Translations under genes and position numbers: made by a program | IMG/VR virus record: IMGVR_UViG_3300009408_000010 | Span: 1-44,383 of that record | Length of the DNA stretch: 44,383 nt | Source: a virus | Direction: 5' to 3' (one strand) | Notes under the pieces: generated by a model | What the model was told of the DNA's origin: nothing | Seen by the model: the letters and a program-made list of their open reading frames with translations, nothing else | The model's database searches: none | Shown: positions 5,830 through 14,999 of the stretch, piece by piece | Layout of the letters: each line of letters begins with the position of its first letter | How positions within the stretch are numbered: the first letter of the stretch is position 1

Positions 5830-8256
5830 CTAGTCACTTCGTTCGTTGTCTGAGCCGCTATGGTATTCGCTATTGCCTGTGCCGTCAACACCAAAGTTAC
5901 TATACCCTTGAGCCGCTTCGTACATTCGCACAACCTCACGTTGTTTCAAACCCGACGGCATTTCAGATCCGGTTCGTATGAACAGTTTCGGACACGCTCC
6001 TTCGGAAGTCACGGTGCGTGGTGATCGACCTAGCGGCAGATCAGGATGCCATTCGTAACCGAGTTTTTCCAACATCGCCTTCCGCTTATTCAACGGCATT
6101 AAACCCTCAATGCGTTTTTCCGCCATAAGCCTGTTGACCGCCACGCTGCTAACCCAATCACCACGAAAACCCTGGCGACCTTCCTCAATCGCTTCGATTA
6201 TTTCCTGCTCCACGGAACCTAAACTGACCGTGAGTGATTCACTGGTGCTACTCGTTTTCGGTGCGTTCATTCCGGTCGCTGGATCGAACTCCTCCTCAAT
6301 CTTGAGCGTCCGCAACCAGTTATTGCAAATCTCATAGCCTCCAGTGTTCAACCACGTATATAAATCTTTAAAGTACCGGTCGGTCATTCCGTCACGCACA
6401 CGATCCGCTACTGACTGTTGAGGCGTGTAAAAAATCGAATAACGTCTGCCCGATTCCTCGTTCATCAACGCATCCTTGTAGTTGCTGAACATCATCCAGT
6501 TTGCCCAGTTGTCGTCTGTCACCTGATCAGCACCTTTACCTTGAATCTCGATCCGGTCGTTGGTGATCAACGGTTTCAGTGCCTCAATCATTGAGCGTTT
6601 GCTGCTGAAATAAACCTCTTCTAAGGCAATGAATAAACGATTTCGAACCCATGAGTTGAAGTTCGATGAACTTGCTCCAAACCCCTGCGGGTTAGGCGTG
6701 TGCGTGTACCGTTTGCCGACACAGTGGGTGATCACCTTCGCTAATGTCGTCTTGCCGTTACCCTCCACACCCTGAATCAAGGGAGCGTATTGGAATTTCA
6801 CGCCAGGGTTTTGCACCAGAGATGCCATGTAGTTAATGATGATTTTACGGTCTCTGTTGTCTGGGAACAGTTTCTCTATATGGTTCAGAAACGGTGTGGG
6901 ATCTCCTTCGATACTCACCGTTTCGATGTCCTTGTAGATGTTGATCATCTCCAAGCACTCTTCTCGCACTATGCAATGCTCAGGAAGCGCAGGACGAAAA
7001 CATGTGGAGTCTACTTTCGGGAAAACGATGGCTTGACTTTCAGTAAAAATCTCCCAAGCGTTTTTACTCGTCTTATCATTCTGGGAGTCCAACGAAAACA
7101 CCCATCCTCCATACGTTGCGCGAAACTGACTGCTGTCCAGCAGACCGAACTCTGGTGAGTAAATTTTGTTCTGATCTCGAATGTAAACACACCCTCTGAA
7201 GTGTTCGATCTGCTGGGTACCCATCATATAACGAACACCTTCCACAACTCTCGGCTCAAGCGTTGCAGGCAGCGTGTCACCGACGATGATCTCTACCGAT
7301 GTCTTCCCTTGACCAGACCCGTAAACATCGTTACAGCCGTTCACAGCGCCGGTAATTGTAAACTCTCTGAGATACGTCGGGTGAGTAAGCCATTTGTCAC
7401 GTTTGAGAGCCGATTTCCACATCAGCGCCTCGATTCGCGTGTGGTTTTTACCTGTCCAGAACGCCAGATGCGAGGCCAGCGCAGCGTCCGCCTCCGACGC
7501 ACCGAACACGTCGTCGTCGTTGTTGGTTGGGTAAGCCAACGAAAGCACCGCTTCATTTTTCTCCCATAGGTCACGGAACGTCGCACCGTTGCCGAAAACT
7601 GATTTCATGCCTGCTGATTGACACGCACGTTCAATCAGAATCCCATCGTCTACGGCACCGCTCCATTCTGGTACAGGTTCTTCACGCCACGCTTCGATGC
7701 TCACCAGACTTCGGTCTCTAGGGCGAAAACCCTCATGGTTCTGCACGGTTGCAGCGAACGCAACGTCGTGGTTCGTAGATGCGTCACCGACCGTATTCAG
7801 GCCGGTTAATGCACAGAACCGCTTCGTCGTGTAAAGCTCCAAGCCCTGAGACTGATCTCGCGTTCGATGTTCCGGCAGCGACGACAGTGTTCCGATGATG
7901 TGGAGACCGTTTTTACTGCCTGAGACCTCAACCGCCGCACCGGCGAAGTCGTTCATTAAACCTGTTGCGGTTGATGACCACGCCCCGTCAACGAGACAGT
8001 TGTCGATGTCTAGGAAAAAGAACGGGTCGTCCTGAGTGAAGGCGAACCCCACATGGTAATGTTCTCCAGCGCAGCGCACAGCTTCATCAAAACTTAAATG
8101 GATTGATGAATCGTGGGCATCGTGGTTTAGACCCGTTCGCGGATCAACGGTTATTTTATCTGTCTTACCTTTGCGGGTGAGTGACGGACGGACATGATAG
8201 AGAACAAACTGTCGGTGATTTTCCAGTGCTTTAAGTGCTGGCGGTAATGTTTGCAC
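5830..8256 (-). CDS. Primase-helicase (archaeo-eukaryotic-type primase plus SF3/D5-like helicase)
   Basis: An 808-residue replication protein. The N-terminal third resembles the primase-polymerase fold: FFFLDIDNC (about residues 75-83) supplies the acidic metal pair and SGSKNGLHI the following His motif. The middle and C-terminal parts look like a D5/VapE-type SF3 helicase, with a Walker A GVEGNGKTTL near residue 497 and LFIALEEVYF as the Walker B region, then MMFSNYKDALM and SGRRYSIFY for later sensor and arginine motifs. It would unwind the phage origin and prime synthesis for the polymerase encoded on the plus strand. The downstream gene begins 1 bp after its stop. Confidence 0.85.
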   Translation of the reverse strand: MQTLPPALKALENHRQFVLYHVRPSLTRKGKTDKITVDPRTGLNHDAHDSSIHLSFDEAVRCAGEHYHVGFAFTQDDPFFFLDIDNCLVDGAWSSTATGLMNDFAGAAVEVSGSKNGLHIIGTLSSLPEHRTRDQSQGLELYTTKRFCALTGLNTVGDASTNHDVAFAATVQNHEGFRPRDRSLVSIEAWREEPVPEWSGAVDDGILIERACQSAGMKSVFGNGATFRDLWEKNEAVLSLAYPTNNDDDVFGASEADAALASHLAFWTGKNHTRIEALMWKSALKRDKWLTHPTYLREFTITGAVNGCNDVYGSGQGKTSVEIIVGDTLPATLEPRVVEGVRYMMGTQQIEHFRGCVYIRDQNKIYSPEFGLLDSSQFRATYGGWVFSLDSQNDKTSKNAWEIFTESQAIVFPKVDSTCFRPALPEHCIVREECLEMINIYKDIETVSIEGDPTPFLNHIEKLFPDNRDRKIIINYMASLVQNPGVKFQYAPLIQGVEGNGKTTLAKVITHCVGKRYTHTPNPQGFGASSSNFNSWVRNRLFIALEEVYFSSKRSMIEALKPLITNDRIEIQGKGADQVTDDNWANWMMFSNYKDALMNEESGRRYSIFYTPQQSVADRVRDGMTDRYFKDLYTWLNTGGYEICNNWLRTLKIEEEFDPATGMNAPKTSSTSESLTVSLGSVEQEIIEAIEEGRQGFRGDWVSSVAVNRLMAEKRIEGLMPLNKRKAMLEKLGYEWHPDLPLGRSPRTVTSEGACPKLFIRTGSEMPSGLKQREVVRMYEAAQGYSNFGVDGTGNSEYHSGSDNERSD

Positions 8257-8257
8257 A

Positions 8258-8560
8258 TCATCTCCCTATTTTAGCTGAGCATTTATCACGCAGCTCAGCG
8301 TTCGATTCCATGGCCTGAGTGTCGTGCAGCGCGAGACCTAACGATACAATATTTACAATACCGTCTCGCACTGCACGACGCATGACGGCCTTGCGTAGCT
8401 GGTTCATCGTACCGTAGTAGCGGTTAATCGTACCCTCAGCACATTCAGCCATTTCCGACACCTGTAGTCGGGTCATTTGAGTGTACGGTGTATTTTTTGC
8501 AACCTTTATTGCTGCGTTCAGAACTTCCTCTTTGCGAACCTTTGGATCTTTGCGAATCAT
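8258..8560 (-). CDS. TetR-like helix-turn-helix protein
   Basis: A 100-residue protein. Residues about 8-60 read as a TetR N-terminal DNA-binding domain: EEVLNAAIKVAKNTPY, then the recognition region MTRLQVSEMAECAEGTINRYY. The remaining 40 residues are too short for a TetR ligand-binding domain, so this is a minimal DNA-binding version, as found near replication genes of several podophages. The start at 8560 has GGAG nine bases upstream; the longer frame to 8653 overlaps the nuclease gene. It lies immediately before the primase-helicase and could regulate it or act at the origin (inference). Confidence 0.75.
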   Translation of the reverse strand: MIRKDPKVRKEEVLNAAIKVAKNTPYTQMTRLQVSEMAECAEGTINRYYGTMNQLRKAVMRRAVRDGIVNIVSLGLALHDTQAMESNAELRDKCSAKIGR

Positions 8561-8612
8561 TTCTATTGCTCCATGTGAAGGACGGCAGTATCTCGCAATA
8601 CTGCCGTGAATG

Positions 8613-9101
8613 TCAACTACCCGTGCTAAATTTCCCGTCACCACCCATTGCAACCACCAGTTTCAGGTAACGTTCTTGCGCTTTCTCCCGCGCTGTTCCT
8701 GTGAATCTCCAATTGGGTTTTTTCATTTCCCGTGCCGTAAACTGACCGATGACAGACCCTACATGTTTAGATGTAATACGAACCTGTGTAATCCCGATCA
8801 GATCGGATGACTTAATGTGCTGGTTTAAGCGTTTGCTGTCATTGCACAAACCGAATCGGATAAACTGACCGGCATAAGAAACGGGATCGACCTGTCCCAC
8901 GTTGTTACGCCAAAGGATATGCTCGTTCTTGGCGTAAGCGAGACGCAGCATGTTACTCGCACCGGATTCAGTGAGAATTTCAGACCCTTTGTGTCCAGGA
9001 TTTTCAGGAACATTGCCGTCGGATCTCAGCAATGTTCGAAAATCCTCCAACGCTTCTGCTGGTATCCCCCATTTATGACCCCACTCATATAGAACGGTCA
9101 T
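8613..9101 (-). CDS. VRR-NUC-like PD-(D/E)XK endonuclease
   Basis: A 162-residue protein. The family pattern is clear: [16 protein letters not shown], then SSDLIGI with Asp100, followed by [10 protein letters not shown] with Glu125 and Lys127 forming the D...ExK metal site. The closing [10 protein letters not shown] and AMGGDGKF are also typical. Such proteins are thought to be structure-specific or recombination nucleases, often beside phage replication genes, and may resolve branched intermediates. Its ATG overlaps the thyA stop by ATGA, so translation is coupled. Confidence 0.8.
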   Translation of the reverse strand: MTVLYEWGHKWGIPAEALEDFRTLLRSDGNVPENPGHKGSEILTESGASNMLRLAYAKNEHILWRNNVGQVDPVSYAGQFIRFGLCNDSKRLNQHIKSSDLIGITQVRITSKHVGSVIGQFTAREMKKPNWRFTGTAREKAQERYLKLVVAMGGDGKFSTGS

Positions 9102-9874
9102 ACAGAGACCTTTCCACGAATCGCGTCATGCGGTCTGTAATTGTAGAGTTTCGTCTCGATCTGAAACGTGTCAAGGCATTCATCGGTGATAGTCACGCCA
9201 ACGTCAGGTGTTAACAACACTTCGCGTGTCAACTGTAGATTACATTGTGCAATGTGGTTGTCATAAACATGAACGTCTCCACCGCACCAGATGAATTCAC
9301 CGACTCTGAGATCACACAAGTCTGCGACAATATGGGTTAGCAGTGCATAAGACGCGATGTTGAACGGCACACCAAGGAATACGTCCGCACTGCGCTGATA
9401 TAGCTGACACGATAGGCTGCCGTTTTCAACAAAAAACTGGTAGCTCATGTGACACGGTGGTAACGCCATGTCGTCAAGCTCACCTACGTTCCATGAGTTA
9501 ACGATCAAGCGGCGTGAGGTTGGGTTCCGTTTGATCTGTTCAATCACGTCACCCAACTGGTCGATACCGTCCCAGTTTCGCCACTGTTTGCCATAAATCG
9601 AACCGAGTTCCCCGTCAACTCCAGCCCACTCATCCCAGATTCGCACACCGTTGTCGCGCAAGTATTTCACATTCGTATCGCCGTGGATAAACCACAGCAG
9701 TTCATGGACGATGGAATCCCAGTGCATTTTCTTCGTGGTCAGTAGCGGAAAACCATCGGCCAGATTAAAACGCATTTGACGACCGAACACACGTTTCGTA
9801 CCTGTGCCAGTGCGATCAAGGGATTGCTTGCCGTTTTTCAGCACATCGCGCATCAAATCTAAATACTGTTTCAT
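9098..9874 (-). CDS. thyA: Thymidylate synthase
   Basis: A 258-residue ThyA that converts dUMP to dTMP using methylenetetrahydrofolate. Recognisable parts are [12 protein letters not shown] with the phosphate-binding Arg21, [14 protein letters not shown], the catalytic cysteine in [10 protein letters not shown] (Cys141), [19 protein letters not shown], and [12 protein letters not shown]. The length is near that of E. coli ThyA (264), with all landmark residues present. It acts downstream of the dUTPase encoded two genes earlier, and together with NrdAB would feed dTTP synthesis. The start overlaps the previous stop (ATGA). Confidence 0.97.
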   Translation of the reverse strand: MKQYLDLMRDVLKNGKQSLDRTGTGTKRVFGRQMRFNLADGFPLLTTKKMHWDSIVHELLWFIHGDTNVKYLRDNGVRIWDEWAGVDGELGSIYGKQWRNWDGIDQLGDVIEQIKRNPTSRRLIVNSWNVGELDDMALPPCHMSYQFFVENGSLSCQLYQRSADVFLGVPFNIASYALLTHIVADLCDLRVGEFIWCGGDVHVYDNHIAQCNLQLTREVLLTPDVGVTITDECLDTFQIETKLYNYRPHDAIRGKVSV

Positions 9875-10134
9875 TTTCTTATACCTCCCGCGAAACCAAT
9901 AAATTCCTTACGCTTCTGGTACTTCCCTGTTCTTTCGCTGAACTTTGATGCGATTATTTTCACGTCAACCACGAAGCATTGTTTCAATTGACGAATTACC
10001 CATCTCTCTTCACCCACTTTCAATTCATCCCCGACCGCCAGACCAACGCGGTCAATCACCGCTTGAGTCTTCAAGCGTTTCAAGCGTTTCAGTTCATGCT
10101 CCGTATTGAAAATCGCAGCGTCTAATTCTTTCAT
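9871..10134 (-). CDS. Small conserved-looking phage protein, unknown
   Basis: An 87-residue protein: an N-terminal helix ([22 protein letters not shown]) followed by a beta-rich segment, [21 protein letters not shown] and [10 protein letters not shown], like a small SH3-type barrel. The ATG has AAGGAG upstream, an excellent ribosome binding site, and the stop overlaps the thyA start. I do not recognise the family. Placement between dUTPase and ThyA suggests a nucleotide or replication accessory, but nothing in the sequence proves it. Confidence 0.7.
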   Translation of the reverse strand: MKELDAAIFNTEHELKRLKRLKTQAVIDRVGLAVGDELKVGEERWVIRQLKQCFVVDVKIIASKFSERTGKYQKRKEFIGFAGGIRK

Positions 10135-10211
10135 TGGTCAATCTCCTTACAAACTTCAGGTGTGAGTTATACCGTTCTCGAACGTGACGTGACGGCATAT
10201 CGTGTTTTCTT

Positions 10212-10817
10212 TCAGTTCCATTTTGCATACTCTCTCTCAAGTCGCTCGGTAAGCTCTTCGATACCGTGAGTCTCAAAGATTCCGGTTGCAACTACGTTGT
10301 CTTCGAGCGACCCCCACATTTTCTTGTACCCCCCTGTTTTATACCCGTGACTCTGACGGAACTCGTTGAGTTTATTTTTCACCACATACAGATCGAACAT
10401 CTCTGTCATTGACATTCCGATTTCTTCCGACTCCATGAGTGACGTGAACTCACGGAGAACCAAACCGACGCATGGGGGCGTTGGTGAAGAGCAAACGCTA
10501 ACCACGTTCTTCACACGTTGTCCAACACTCATTTCTCCACCGTGTACAATAGCTTGGATACAACCCTCCACCTCATCAAAACTCATCCCTTCCTGTAACG
10601 CCATCGACAGGATGAAATGCCAGATGTCCACCACCTCCATTCGAGCCTGTGCGATGTCAGGCTCTTGGTGTTTCCACCACTTCCATCCCAAGTGATCCTG
10701 TAACTCAGCACATTCCATCCAGATAGCGCGATGCCACGGGTGCCGCGCTTCACGCCATTCTGGATCAATTTTACAATTGATTTCTTCCTGCATTTTCATC
10801 ATCTTCTCAATCATCAT
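10212..10817 (-). CDS. All-alpha dUTPase (dUTPase_2 family)
   Basis: A 201-residue enzyme that would hydrolyse dUTP to dUMP and pyrophosphate, lowering uracil incorporation and providing substrate for ThyA. Signature helices carry the metal-binding acids: HRAIWMECAELQDHLGWKWW and ARMEVVDIWHFILSMAL, the ExxE and ExxD pattern of the MazG-like superfamily. The rest is helical. The frame opens at a GTG (10823), but the ATG at 10817 sits in an ATGA overlap with the upstream gene and has AGGG about five bases before it, so it is chosen. A 77-bp gap follows before the next gene. Confidence 0.85.
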   Translation of the reverse strand: MMIEKMMKMQEEINCKIDPEWREARHPWHRAIWMECAELQDHLGWKWWKHQEPDIAQARMEVVDIWHFILSMALQEGMSFDEVEGCIQAIVHGGEMSVGQRVKNVVSVCSSPTPPCVGLVLREFTSLMESEEIGMSMTEMFDLYVVKNKLNEFRQSHGYKTGGYKKMWGSLEDNVVATGIFETHGIEELTERLEREYAKWN

Positions 10818-11077
10818 TCGCACCCTTCGTTGTCCTCTTTTAACATCTCAAGGCCGCGTTTTGCTGCGGAAATAATTTCCTTGAGTACCTGCACCTCACT
10901 ATGGCCTTTATCAGTCCAACGTAACGCTTTTTTCATAATCTGTTCACGCGCCCCGCCTTTCATGTCGTAAATCTTAGCGATTCTGTACGGGTCGAGTTTC
11001 AGAGTTTTGCCGCCTATCGTCACGGTTGTTCTATAGTGGGCTACACCATTTTTAGACGATATATTGTCGAGTTTCAT
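10814..11077 (-). CDS. Small hypothetical protein upstream of dUTPase
   Basis: An 87-residue basic protein with a beta-rich start (AHYRTTVTIGGKTLKLD), a linker (PYRIAKIYDMKGG) and a helical C-terminal half (AREQIMKKALRW, then EVQVLKEIISAAKRGLEML). The ATG has AGGAGA five bases upstream, a strong site, and the stop is fused to the dUTPase start by ATGA. No family recognised. The basic character allows nucleic-acid contact, but that is speculative. Confidence 0.7.
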   Translation of the reverse strand: MKLDNISSKNGVAHYRTTVTIGGKTLKLDPYRIAKIYDMKGGAREQIMKKALRWTDKGHSEVQVLKEIISAAKRGLEMLKEDNEGCE

Positions 11078-11104
11078 TTCAGTCTCCTATTTCGGGGTGC
11101 AATA

Positions 11105-12745
11105 TTAACGACTGTTGCCGATTATGTCAATATTCATTTTTTCGGCCATTTCAAGTGACTCACGACCTGTCAACATTTGAGCCGTGAGTATGTCTGTGCC
11201 GAACCTAAACCAAAAGCGTTTCATCACAACACTCTGATCCTTCTCTCCTATGGATTTAATCCATTCTGCCATTGTCGATTTCATAACCTCACGGGAGTCT
11301 AGCTTTCGTCTAATGTTCTTACCAGCAGACATCACGGCGACCTGCGGCGCACCTGCGTATTTCATCCGCGACATCACCGCCTCTGGTTTCTCTTGATCGT
11401 CTTCCACACGTTTTCTCAGCTCATCTAACGCCTCTTTCGACATCTCAGCGAGATCACCATCTACGAATTCAGGCGAAGAACGCTGCGCCGGTGCAGGTTT
11501 GTGGCCACACCAAGGGCAAGACGTGTTAACCCGTTCATACGGTTGAGTGCATTCGGGACATGCCGTGATTGGTATTTCATCCTTCGCTTTACTGTTAGCC
11601 CCACGGCTGTCACGCTTGTCGAGAGACCATTCACGTTCAGCGTCTGGCGCTCTGTGACGTATCACATTTCCCACATGGTCGATGATGAGAGCAACGGACT
11701 TGCCCTCAAGTATTCGCAACGCTCTCCCAAACTGCTGTGCGTACAGTGAGTACGACTGAGTGGGTCTGGCAAACGACACGACTGATATTGCTGGGAGATC
11801 AAAACCTTCTCCGAACAAGTCCACGTTTACAAGCTGTAGTATTTCCCCGCGCCCGAAGCGAGCGAGTATTTCCCCGCGAATTTCGATCTTGGTTTTCGCG
11901 CTGACAACCTCTGCCGGAATTCCCGATGCGTTAAACTTCGCTGAGATCTCAGTAGCCGTTTCAACGTCTGTGGCGAACGTCACACCTCTCAACCCTTTGG
12001 CGAACTTAAGATACTGTTCAACCACGTCACCGACGATATGACTGCCACGGCTGGCCTTCTTCAAGCCGTCACGATTGTAGTCCCCGTTTTTGCCGATCTT
12101 GACTTGCGACACATCCATGTCAGATAACGGGCAGAATATTCTGTACTCCGTCAAAAACCCTCGGTCGATCAACCAACGCATTCCGACACCTACAACCATG
12201 TCGTCGAAAATGCCGTCTGCGTGCGAACCAAGACCTTGGCCATCGGCACGAATTGGAGTGGCCGTCACGCCCAAACCTTTAGCGTTTGGAAATATCTCAG
12301 CGACTTTTCCCCACTTATTTCCCCTGAGACAGTGGTGCGCTTCGTCGATCACCCACAGAGTCACTTGTTGCATCCAGTCACGCAACTCAACCGTCTTTCT
12401 TACCAGTGTGTCTACAGATGCCACAGCGCATTGGGCGTTTGCGTTGACAAATGACACGCCCAGCTCTGCACGTTGTTCTCGGTCGATACGTCGCGTGATC
12501 TGTCGGTTGCCGATGATGCGATGCTGCACCCCAAATCGTGCCAGTGACATTGCGACCTGCGCGACCAGTTCGGCACGGTGTGCGACAACACATGACGCGC
12601 CGACGTGTTGCTTTATTCGATGCCCTACGTTTACCGTCTTACCCCCGCCGGTTGGCAGGACGGCGAGTACGTTCCGGTTCCCCGCAGCCCACGACTCGAC
12701 GATTCGGTTATCTAAAGGTGTTTGGTATTCGTCTCGAAGTTTCAT
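11105..12745 (-). CDS. SF2 DEAD/DEAH-box helicase with C-terminal zinc finger
   Basis: A 546-residue helicase, first gene of the leftward metabolism operon. It shows a Walker A LPTGGGKTV (about residues 30-38), CVVAHRAELVAQ (motif Ia), the DEAH box in LWVIDEAHHCLRG (about 134), GVTATPIRADGQG (motif III), and motifs V-VI as FGEGFDLPAISVV and QQFGRALR. The tail carries a four-cysteine zinc finger, CPECTQPYE ... CPWCGHKP. This UvsW/RAD25-like layout is common in phages and would support replication restart or branch migration. It starts at 12745 behind a divergent promoter region. Confidence 0.9.
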   Translation of the reverse strand: MKLRDEYQTPLDNRIVESWAAGNRNVLAVLPTGGGKTVNVGHRIKQHVGASCVVAHRAELVAQVAMSLARFGVQHRIIGNRQITRRIDREQRAELGVSFVNANAQCAVASVDTLVRKTVELRDWMQQVTLWVIDEAHHCLRGNKWGKVAEIFPNAKGLGVTATPIRADGQGLGSHADGIFDDMVVGVGMRWLIDRGFLTEYRIFCPLSDMDVSQVKIGKNGDYNRDGLKKASRGSHIVGDVVEQYLKFAKGLRGVTFATDVETATEISAKFNASGIPAEVVSAKTKIEIRGEILARFGRGEILQLVNVDLFGEGFDLPAISVVSFARPTQSYSLYAQQFGRALRILEGKSVALIIDHVGNVIRHRAPDAEREWSLDKRDSRGANSKAKDEIPITACPECTQPYERVNTSCPWCGHKPAPAQRSSPEFVDGDLAEMSKEALDELRKRVEDDQEKPEAVMSRMKYAGAPQVAVMSAGKNIRRKLDSREVMKSTMAEWIKSIGEKDQSVVMKRFWFRFGTDILTAQMLTGRESLEMAEKMNIDIIGNSR

Positions 12746-12763
12746 TTTTTCCCAGTGAGTTAG

Positions 12764-12792
12764 TTGACATGCGTGGCAGTATGCTGTTTAAT
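12764..12792 (+). promoter_or_regulatory. Sigma70 promoter for the rightward replication operon
   Basis: TTGACA at 12764-12769 and TTTAAT at 12787-12792 with a 17-bp spacer: a consensus -35 and a five-of-six -10. It points at the ATG at 12822, which has GGAG nine bases upstream. It overlaps the leftward promoter face to face. Confidence 0.7.
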
Positions 12793-12806
12793 CACCACCT
12801 CGTCAA
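12778..12806 (-). promoter_or_regulatory. Candidate sigma70 promoter for the leftward metabolism operon
   Basis: Read on the minus strand, TTGACG (12801-12806) and CATACT (12778-12783) are separated by 17 bp, directing transcription to the helicase start at 12745. The -10 is weak (four of six). The element interdigitates with the rightward promoter, so polymerase binding to one should exclude the other. Confidence 0.55.
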
Positions 12807-12821
12807 CCGGAGAAGATAGAA

Positions 12822-13610
12822 ATGAAGATTGAATTTGATGCAAATGAAAACCCAAACGTGTACCGCGCAATCGCTGCAATGTGCAATGAATTGGGTCGCC
12901 ATGTCGATGACGAAACTCCTGTCGTCATCGAGACACCTGTCGTCACTGAGACTCCCGCACCTGTCGTCACTGAGACACCTGTCGTCACTGAAACACCTGT
13001 CGTCACTGAAACACCTGTCGTCACTGAAACACCTGTCGTCACTGAAACACCTGTCGATTCGGCAGGGTTTAAATGGAACGCGGAAGTTTGCTCCTCAACG
13101 ATGAGCAAAAAGAAAGATGGCACTTGGAAGCGCAAGCAGGGTGTTGAGCCTAGTGAATACCTGCGTATGCTGAAGTCTCAGTTGCCCACGGTCACTGAGA
13201 CTCCCGCACCTGTCGTCACTGAGACTCCCGTCGTCACTGAGACTCCCGTCGTCACTGAGACTCCCTCACCTGTCGTCACTGAGACTCCCTCACCTGTCGT
13301 CACTGAGACTCCCTCACCTGTCGTCACTGAGACTCCCGCACCTGTCGTCACTGAGACTCCCGCACCCGTCGTCACTGAGACTCCCGCACCTGTCGTCACT
13401 GAGACTTCAGCACCTGTCGTCACTGAGACTCCCGTCGCTATGGACTGGCCTTCAATCCTGAAAATCGGTGCAGCCGCACACAAGGCAGGTTACACACGGG
13501 ATCAGATCAATGGATGGTGTAAAGGGTGTAACCCACCCTGTGAATCGTTCAGTCACTTGATCAACCGACAAGACCTGTGGGAATTCTTTAAAGAGGCGTT
13601 CAAGCAATGA
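12822..13610 (+). CDS. Repeat-rich phage replication-operon protein (PVVTET repeats)
   Basis: A 262-residue protein. A short N-terminal region (about 1-28) is followed by Pro-Val-Val-Thr-Glu-Thr repeats. An insert at about 82-120 holds FKWNAEVCSS and KKKDGTWKRKQG; this matches the short motif (W-x-x-x-x-H/C-x-x-S...K-x-DGTW-K-x-K/R-x-G) seen in many phage proteins encoded near DUF2800 genes. A second repeat block follows, then a C-terminal helical domain ending LWEFFKEAFKQ. The repeats are probably flexible acidic linkers joining two small domains; their near-identical DNA suggests copy number changes easily. First gene of the rightward operon. Function of the motif domain unknown. Confidence 0.8.
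   Translation: MKIEFDANENPNVYRAIAAMCNELGRHVDDETPVVIETPVVTETPAPVVTETPVVTETPVVTETPVVTETPVVTETPVDSAGFKWNAEVCSSTMSKKKDGTWKRKQGVEPSEYLRMLKSQLPTVTETPAPVVTETPVVTETPVVTETPSPVVTETPSPVVTETPSPVVTETPAPVVTETPAPVVTETPAPVVTETSAPVVTETPVAMDWPSILKIGAAAHKAGYTRDQINGWCKGCNPPCESFSHLINRQDLWEFFKEAFKQ
12912..13052 (+). repeat. Coding tandem repeat, block 1 (18-bp unit)
   Basis: About seven units, mostly of the 18-bp form ACACCTGTCGTCACTGAA, one of them extended by CCCGCA to 24 bp, encoding PVVTET. Units are multiples of 3 bp, so gain or loss keeps the frame. Confidence 0.9.
13189..13436 (+). repeat. Coding tandem repeat, block 2 (24-bp and 18-bp units)
   Basis: About eleven units, mainly the 24-bp form encoding PAPVVTET or PSPVVTET. 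It is the same repeat family as block 1, separated from it by the non-repeat domain of about 45 residues. Confidence 0.9.
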
Positions 13611-13861
13611 GTGAGTCAGTATTCAGCATAGTCGAGTCGCACCTGAAAGAAGAGTTCTTTGATGGCTTGCAGAATGTGTCAGGGGATTGTTCCTGCGTCT
13701 TGGCAAACCTCGCACCGTGCGGTGGTTTAGAAAGCGATTGCGTTCCAGCGTATCGAGTTCGATCACCTGAGATCACCGTCGCACGGGATGAGGCGTACTC
13801 TGACGGCCAAGAGCCGTATCATTTTATGTCAACAACGAAAGAGGCAAATGAATATGACTGA
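13607..13861 (+). CDS. Small hypothetical protein in the replication operon
   Basis: An 84-residue acidic protein. Its ATG overlaps the upstream stop as ATGA, and its last 8 bp overlap the start of the DUF2800-like gene, so it is translationally coupled on both sides. It contains four cysteines in the middle (GDCSCVLANLAPCGG, then SDC) that might bind a metal. No family recognised. Confidence 0.65.
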   Translation: MSESVFSIVESHLKEEFFDGLQNVSGDCSCVLANLAPCGGLESDCVPAYRVRSPEITVARDEAYSDGQEPYHFMSTTKEANEYD

Positions 13862-14999
13862 ACATGCACCTTTAAAATACCAACCGTCTAGCGCCGCGTT
13901 GACCGTTGCGTGTAACGGCTGGGCTGACATGTCGGAAGACGTGCCAAACGTGGAAACCGCTGCGACCCTTGAGGGGACGGCGGTTCATTGGGTGGGTGAA
14001 CAAATCCTGAAATCGTTCGCAACCCCCGCTGCGCGGCTTACATGTACAAGTGTTGATTGGGTGGGTAAAGTCGCTGAAAACGGGGTTGTGATCACACCTG
14101 ATATGTTTCATTCGGCCAGTCAGTACGCCACGCTGTGTTTGAAACACGCTGGCGGGTATCTTTCCGAACATACGTTTGTTGAGAAACGCATCAAAGGCAC
14201 TCGATTTCACGCCAAGTGTTGGGGTACTCTGGATTTCGCAGTGTGGAAACCGGATCAAAAACTACTGGTGCTGCGCGACCTCAAGAGCGGCCACGTTCGA
14301 GTAGACCCGAAGTGGTGTGTTCAGTTGATCATTTACGCCGTGTCGTTGCTGGATGAAATTACAGATGGTCACGCGCTCGACTTCGATGGTGGCATTGAGA
14401 TTGACATGGGTGTTATATCACCTAACGTGTTCGACGGAAAACCTGTGGAGACAAACTGGGTAGTGGAAGCGGTTGATCTCCGTGGGATGGTCAATATCAT
14501 CAGGGGCGCGTTTGAAAGTGACGGAACTCTGTTCAGATCTGGTCATCACTGCCGTAACTGCCCGTCTCTTTTCAAATGTGACACGGCTGGTGATAACATC
14601 GTATCGCTGGCGGCAGTTGATGCTCGAAGCAATCTTGACCCAATGGCGATGACACGGGAGTATGAATTCCTTAAGCAAACTGTGGCGTTGATGAAAAAAC
14701 GGCTCGACTCAATCACTGACCACATTGTCATGGGTGTTAAAGAAGGCGGCTCGTTTGGGATGTACGGAATGGTTCCCAGCGGTTCTCCTCGCAAGAAATG
14801 GGTTAGCGATCCACGCGAGTTGAGCGGTTTGCTAGGCATTGACTTTGAGAAGAAGCGTGAACCGATCACTGTTTCTCAGGCGATCAATAAAATGAAAGAT
14901 GAAGGTGTTGACGAGAGTGTCATTGAGGGTTACTATACGCTCACCCCAGCAAAAATGACGCTGGAAAAACTAGACCTAGATGGAGTTTTTGGTAAATGA
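13854..14999 (+). CDS. DUF2800-type, Cas4/RecB-like nuclease
   Basis: A 381-residue protein of the DUF2800 kind: opening APLKYQPSSAALTVACNGW and EGTAVHWVGEQIL, then the PD-(D/E)XK core LLVLRDLKSGHVRVDP and VQLIIYAVSLL (motif QxxxYA), and a cysteine set CRNCPSLFKCD that could hold Zn or Fe-S. In many phages this gene is followed by a DUF2815 gene and a DNA polymerase, exactly as here; an exonuclease or recombination partner role is inferred. The start at 13854 has AGAGG nine bases upstream. An in-frame ATG lies at 13848, and the frame opens at 13788. Confidence 0.85.
   Translation: MTEHAPLKYQPSSAALTVACNGWADMSEDVPNVETAATLEGTAVHWVGEQILKSFATPAARLTCTSVDWVGKVAENGVVITPDMFHSASQYATLCLKHAGGYLSEHTFVEKRIKGTRFHAKCWGTLDFAVWKPDQKLLVLRDLKSGHVRVDPKWCVQLIIYAVSLLDEITDGHALDFDGGIEIDMGVISPNVFDGKPVETNWVVEAVDLRGMVNIIRGAFESDGTLFRSGHHCRNCPSLFKCDTAGDNIVSLAAVDARSNLDPMAMTREYEFLKQTVALMKKRLDSITDHIVMGVKEGGSFGMYGMVPSGSPRKKWVSDPRELSGLLGIDFEKKREPITVSQAINKMKDEGVDESVIEGYYTLTPAKMTLEKLDLDGVFGK

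Noticed and set aside
10094-10291. Minus-strand 65-aa frame between dUTPase and the next gene
   Set aside because: It overlaps both neighbours in other frames. The downstream gene has its own excellent AAGGAG site, making an extra gene unnecessary.
12090-12758. Plus-strand 222-aa frame opposite the helicase gene
   Set aside because: Rich in Ser, Thr, Arg and Cys as expected of an antisense frame. The minus strand encodes intact helicase motifs over the same bases.
12803-13483. Minus-strand TTGVSV-type repeat frames opposite the PVVTET protein
   Set aside because: Shadow frames of the coding repeat. They lack ribosome sites, and the first would overlap the divergent promoter region.
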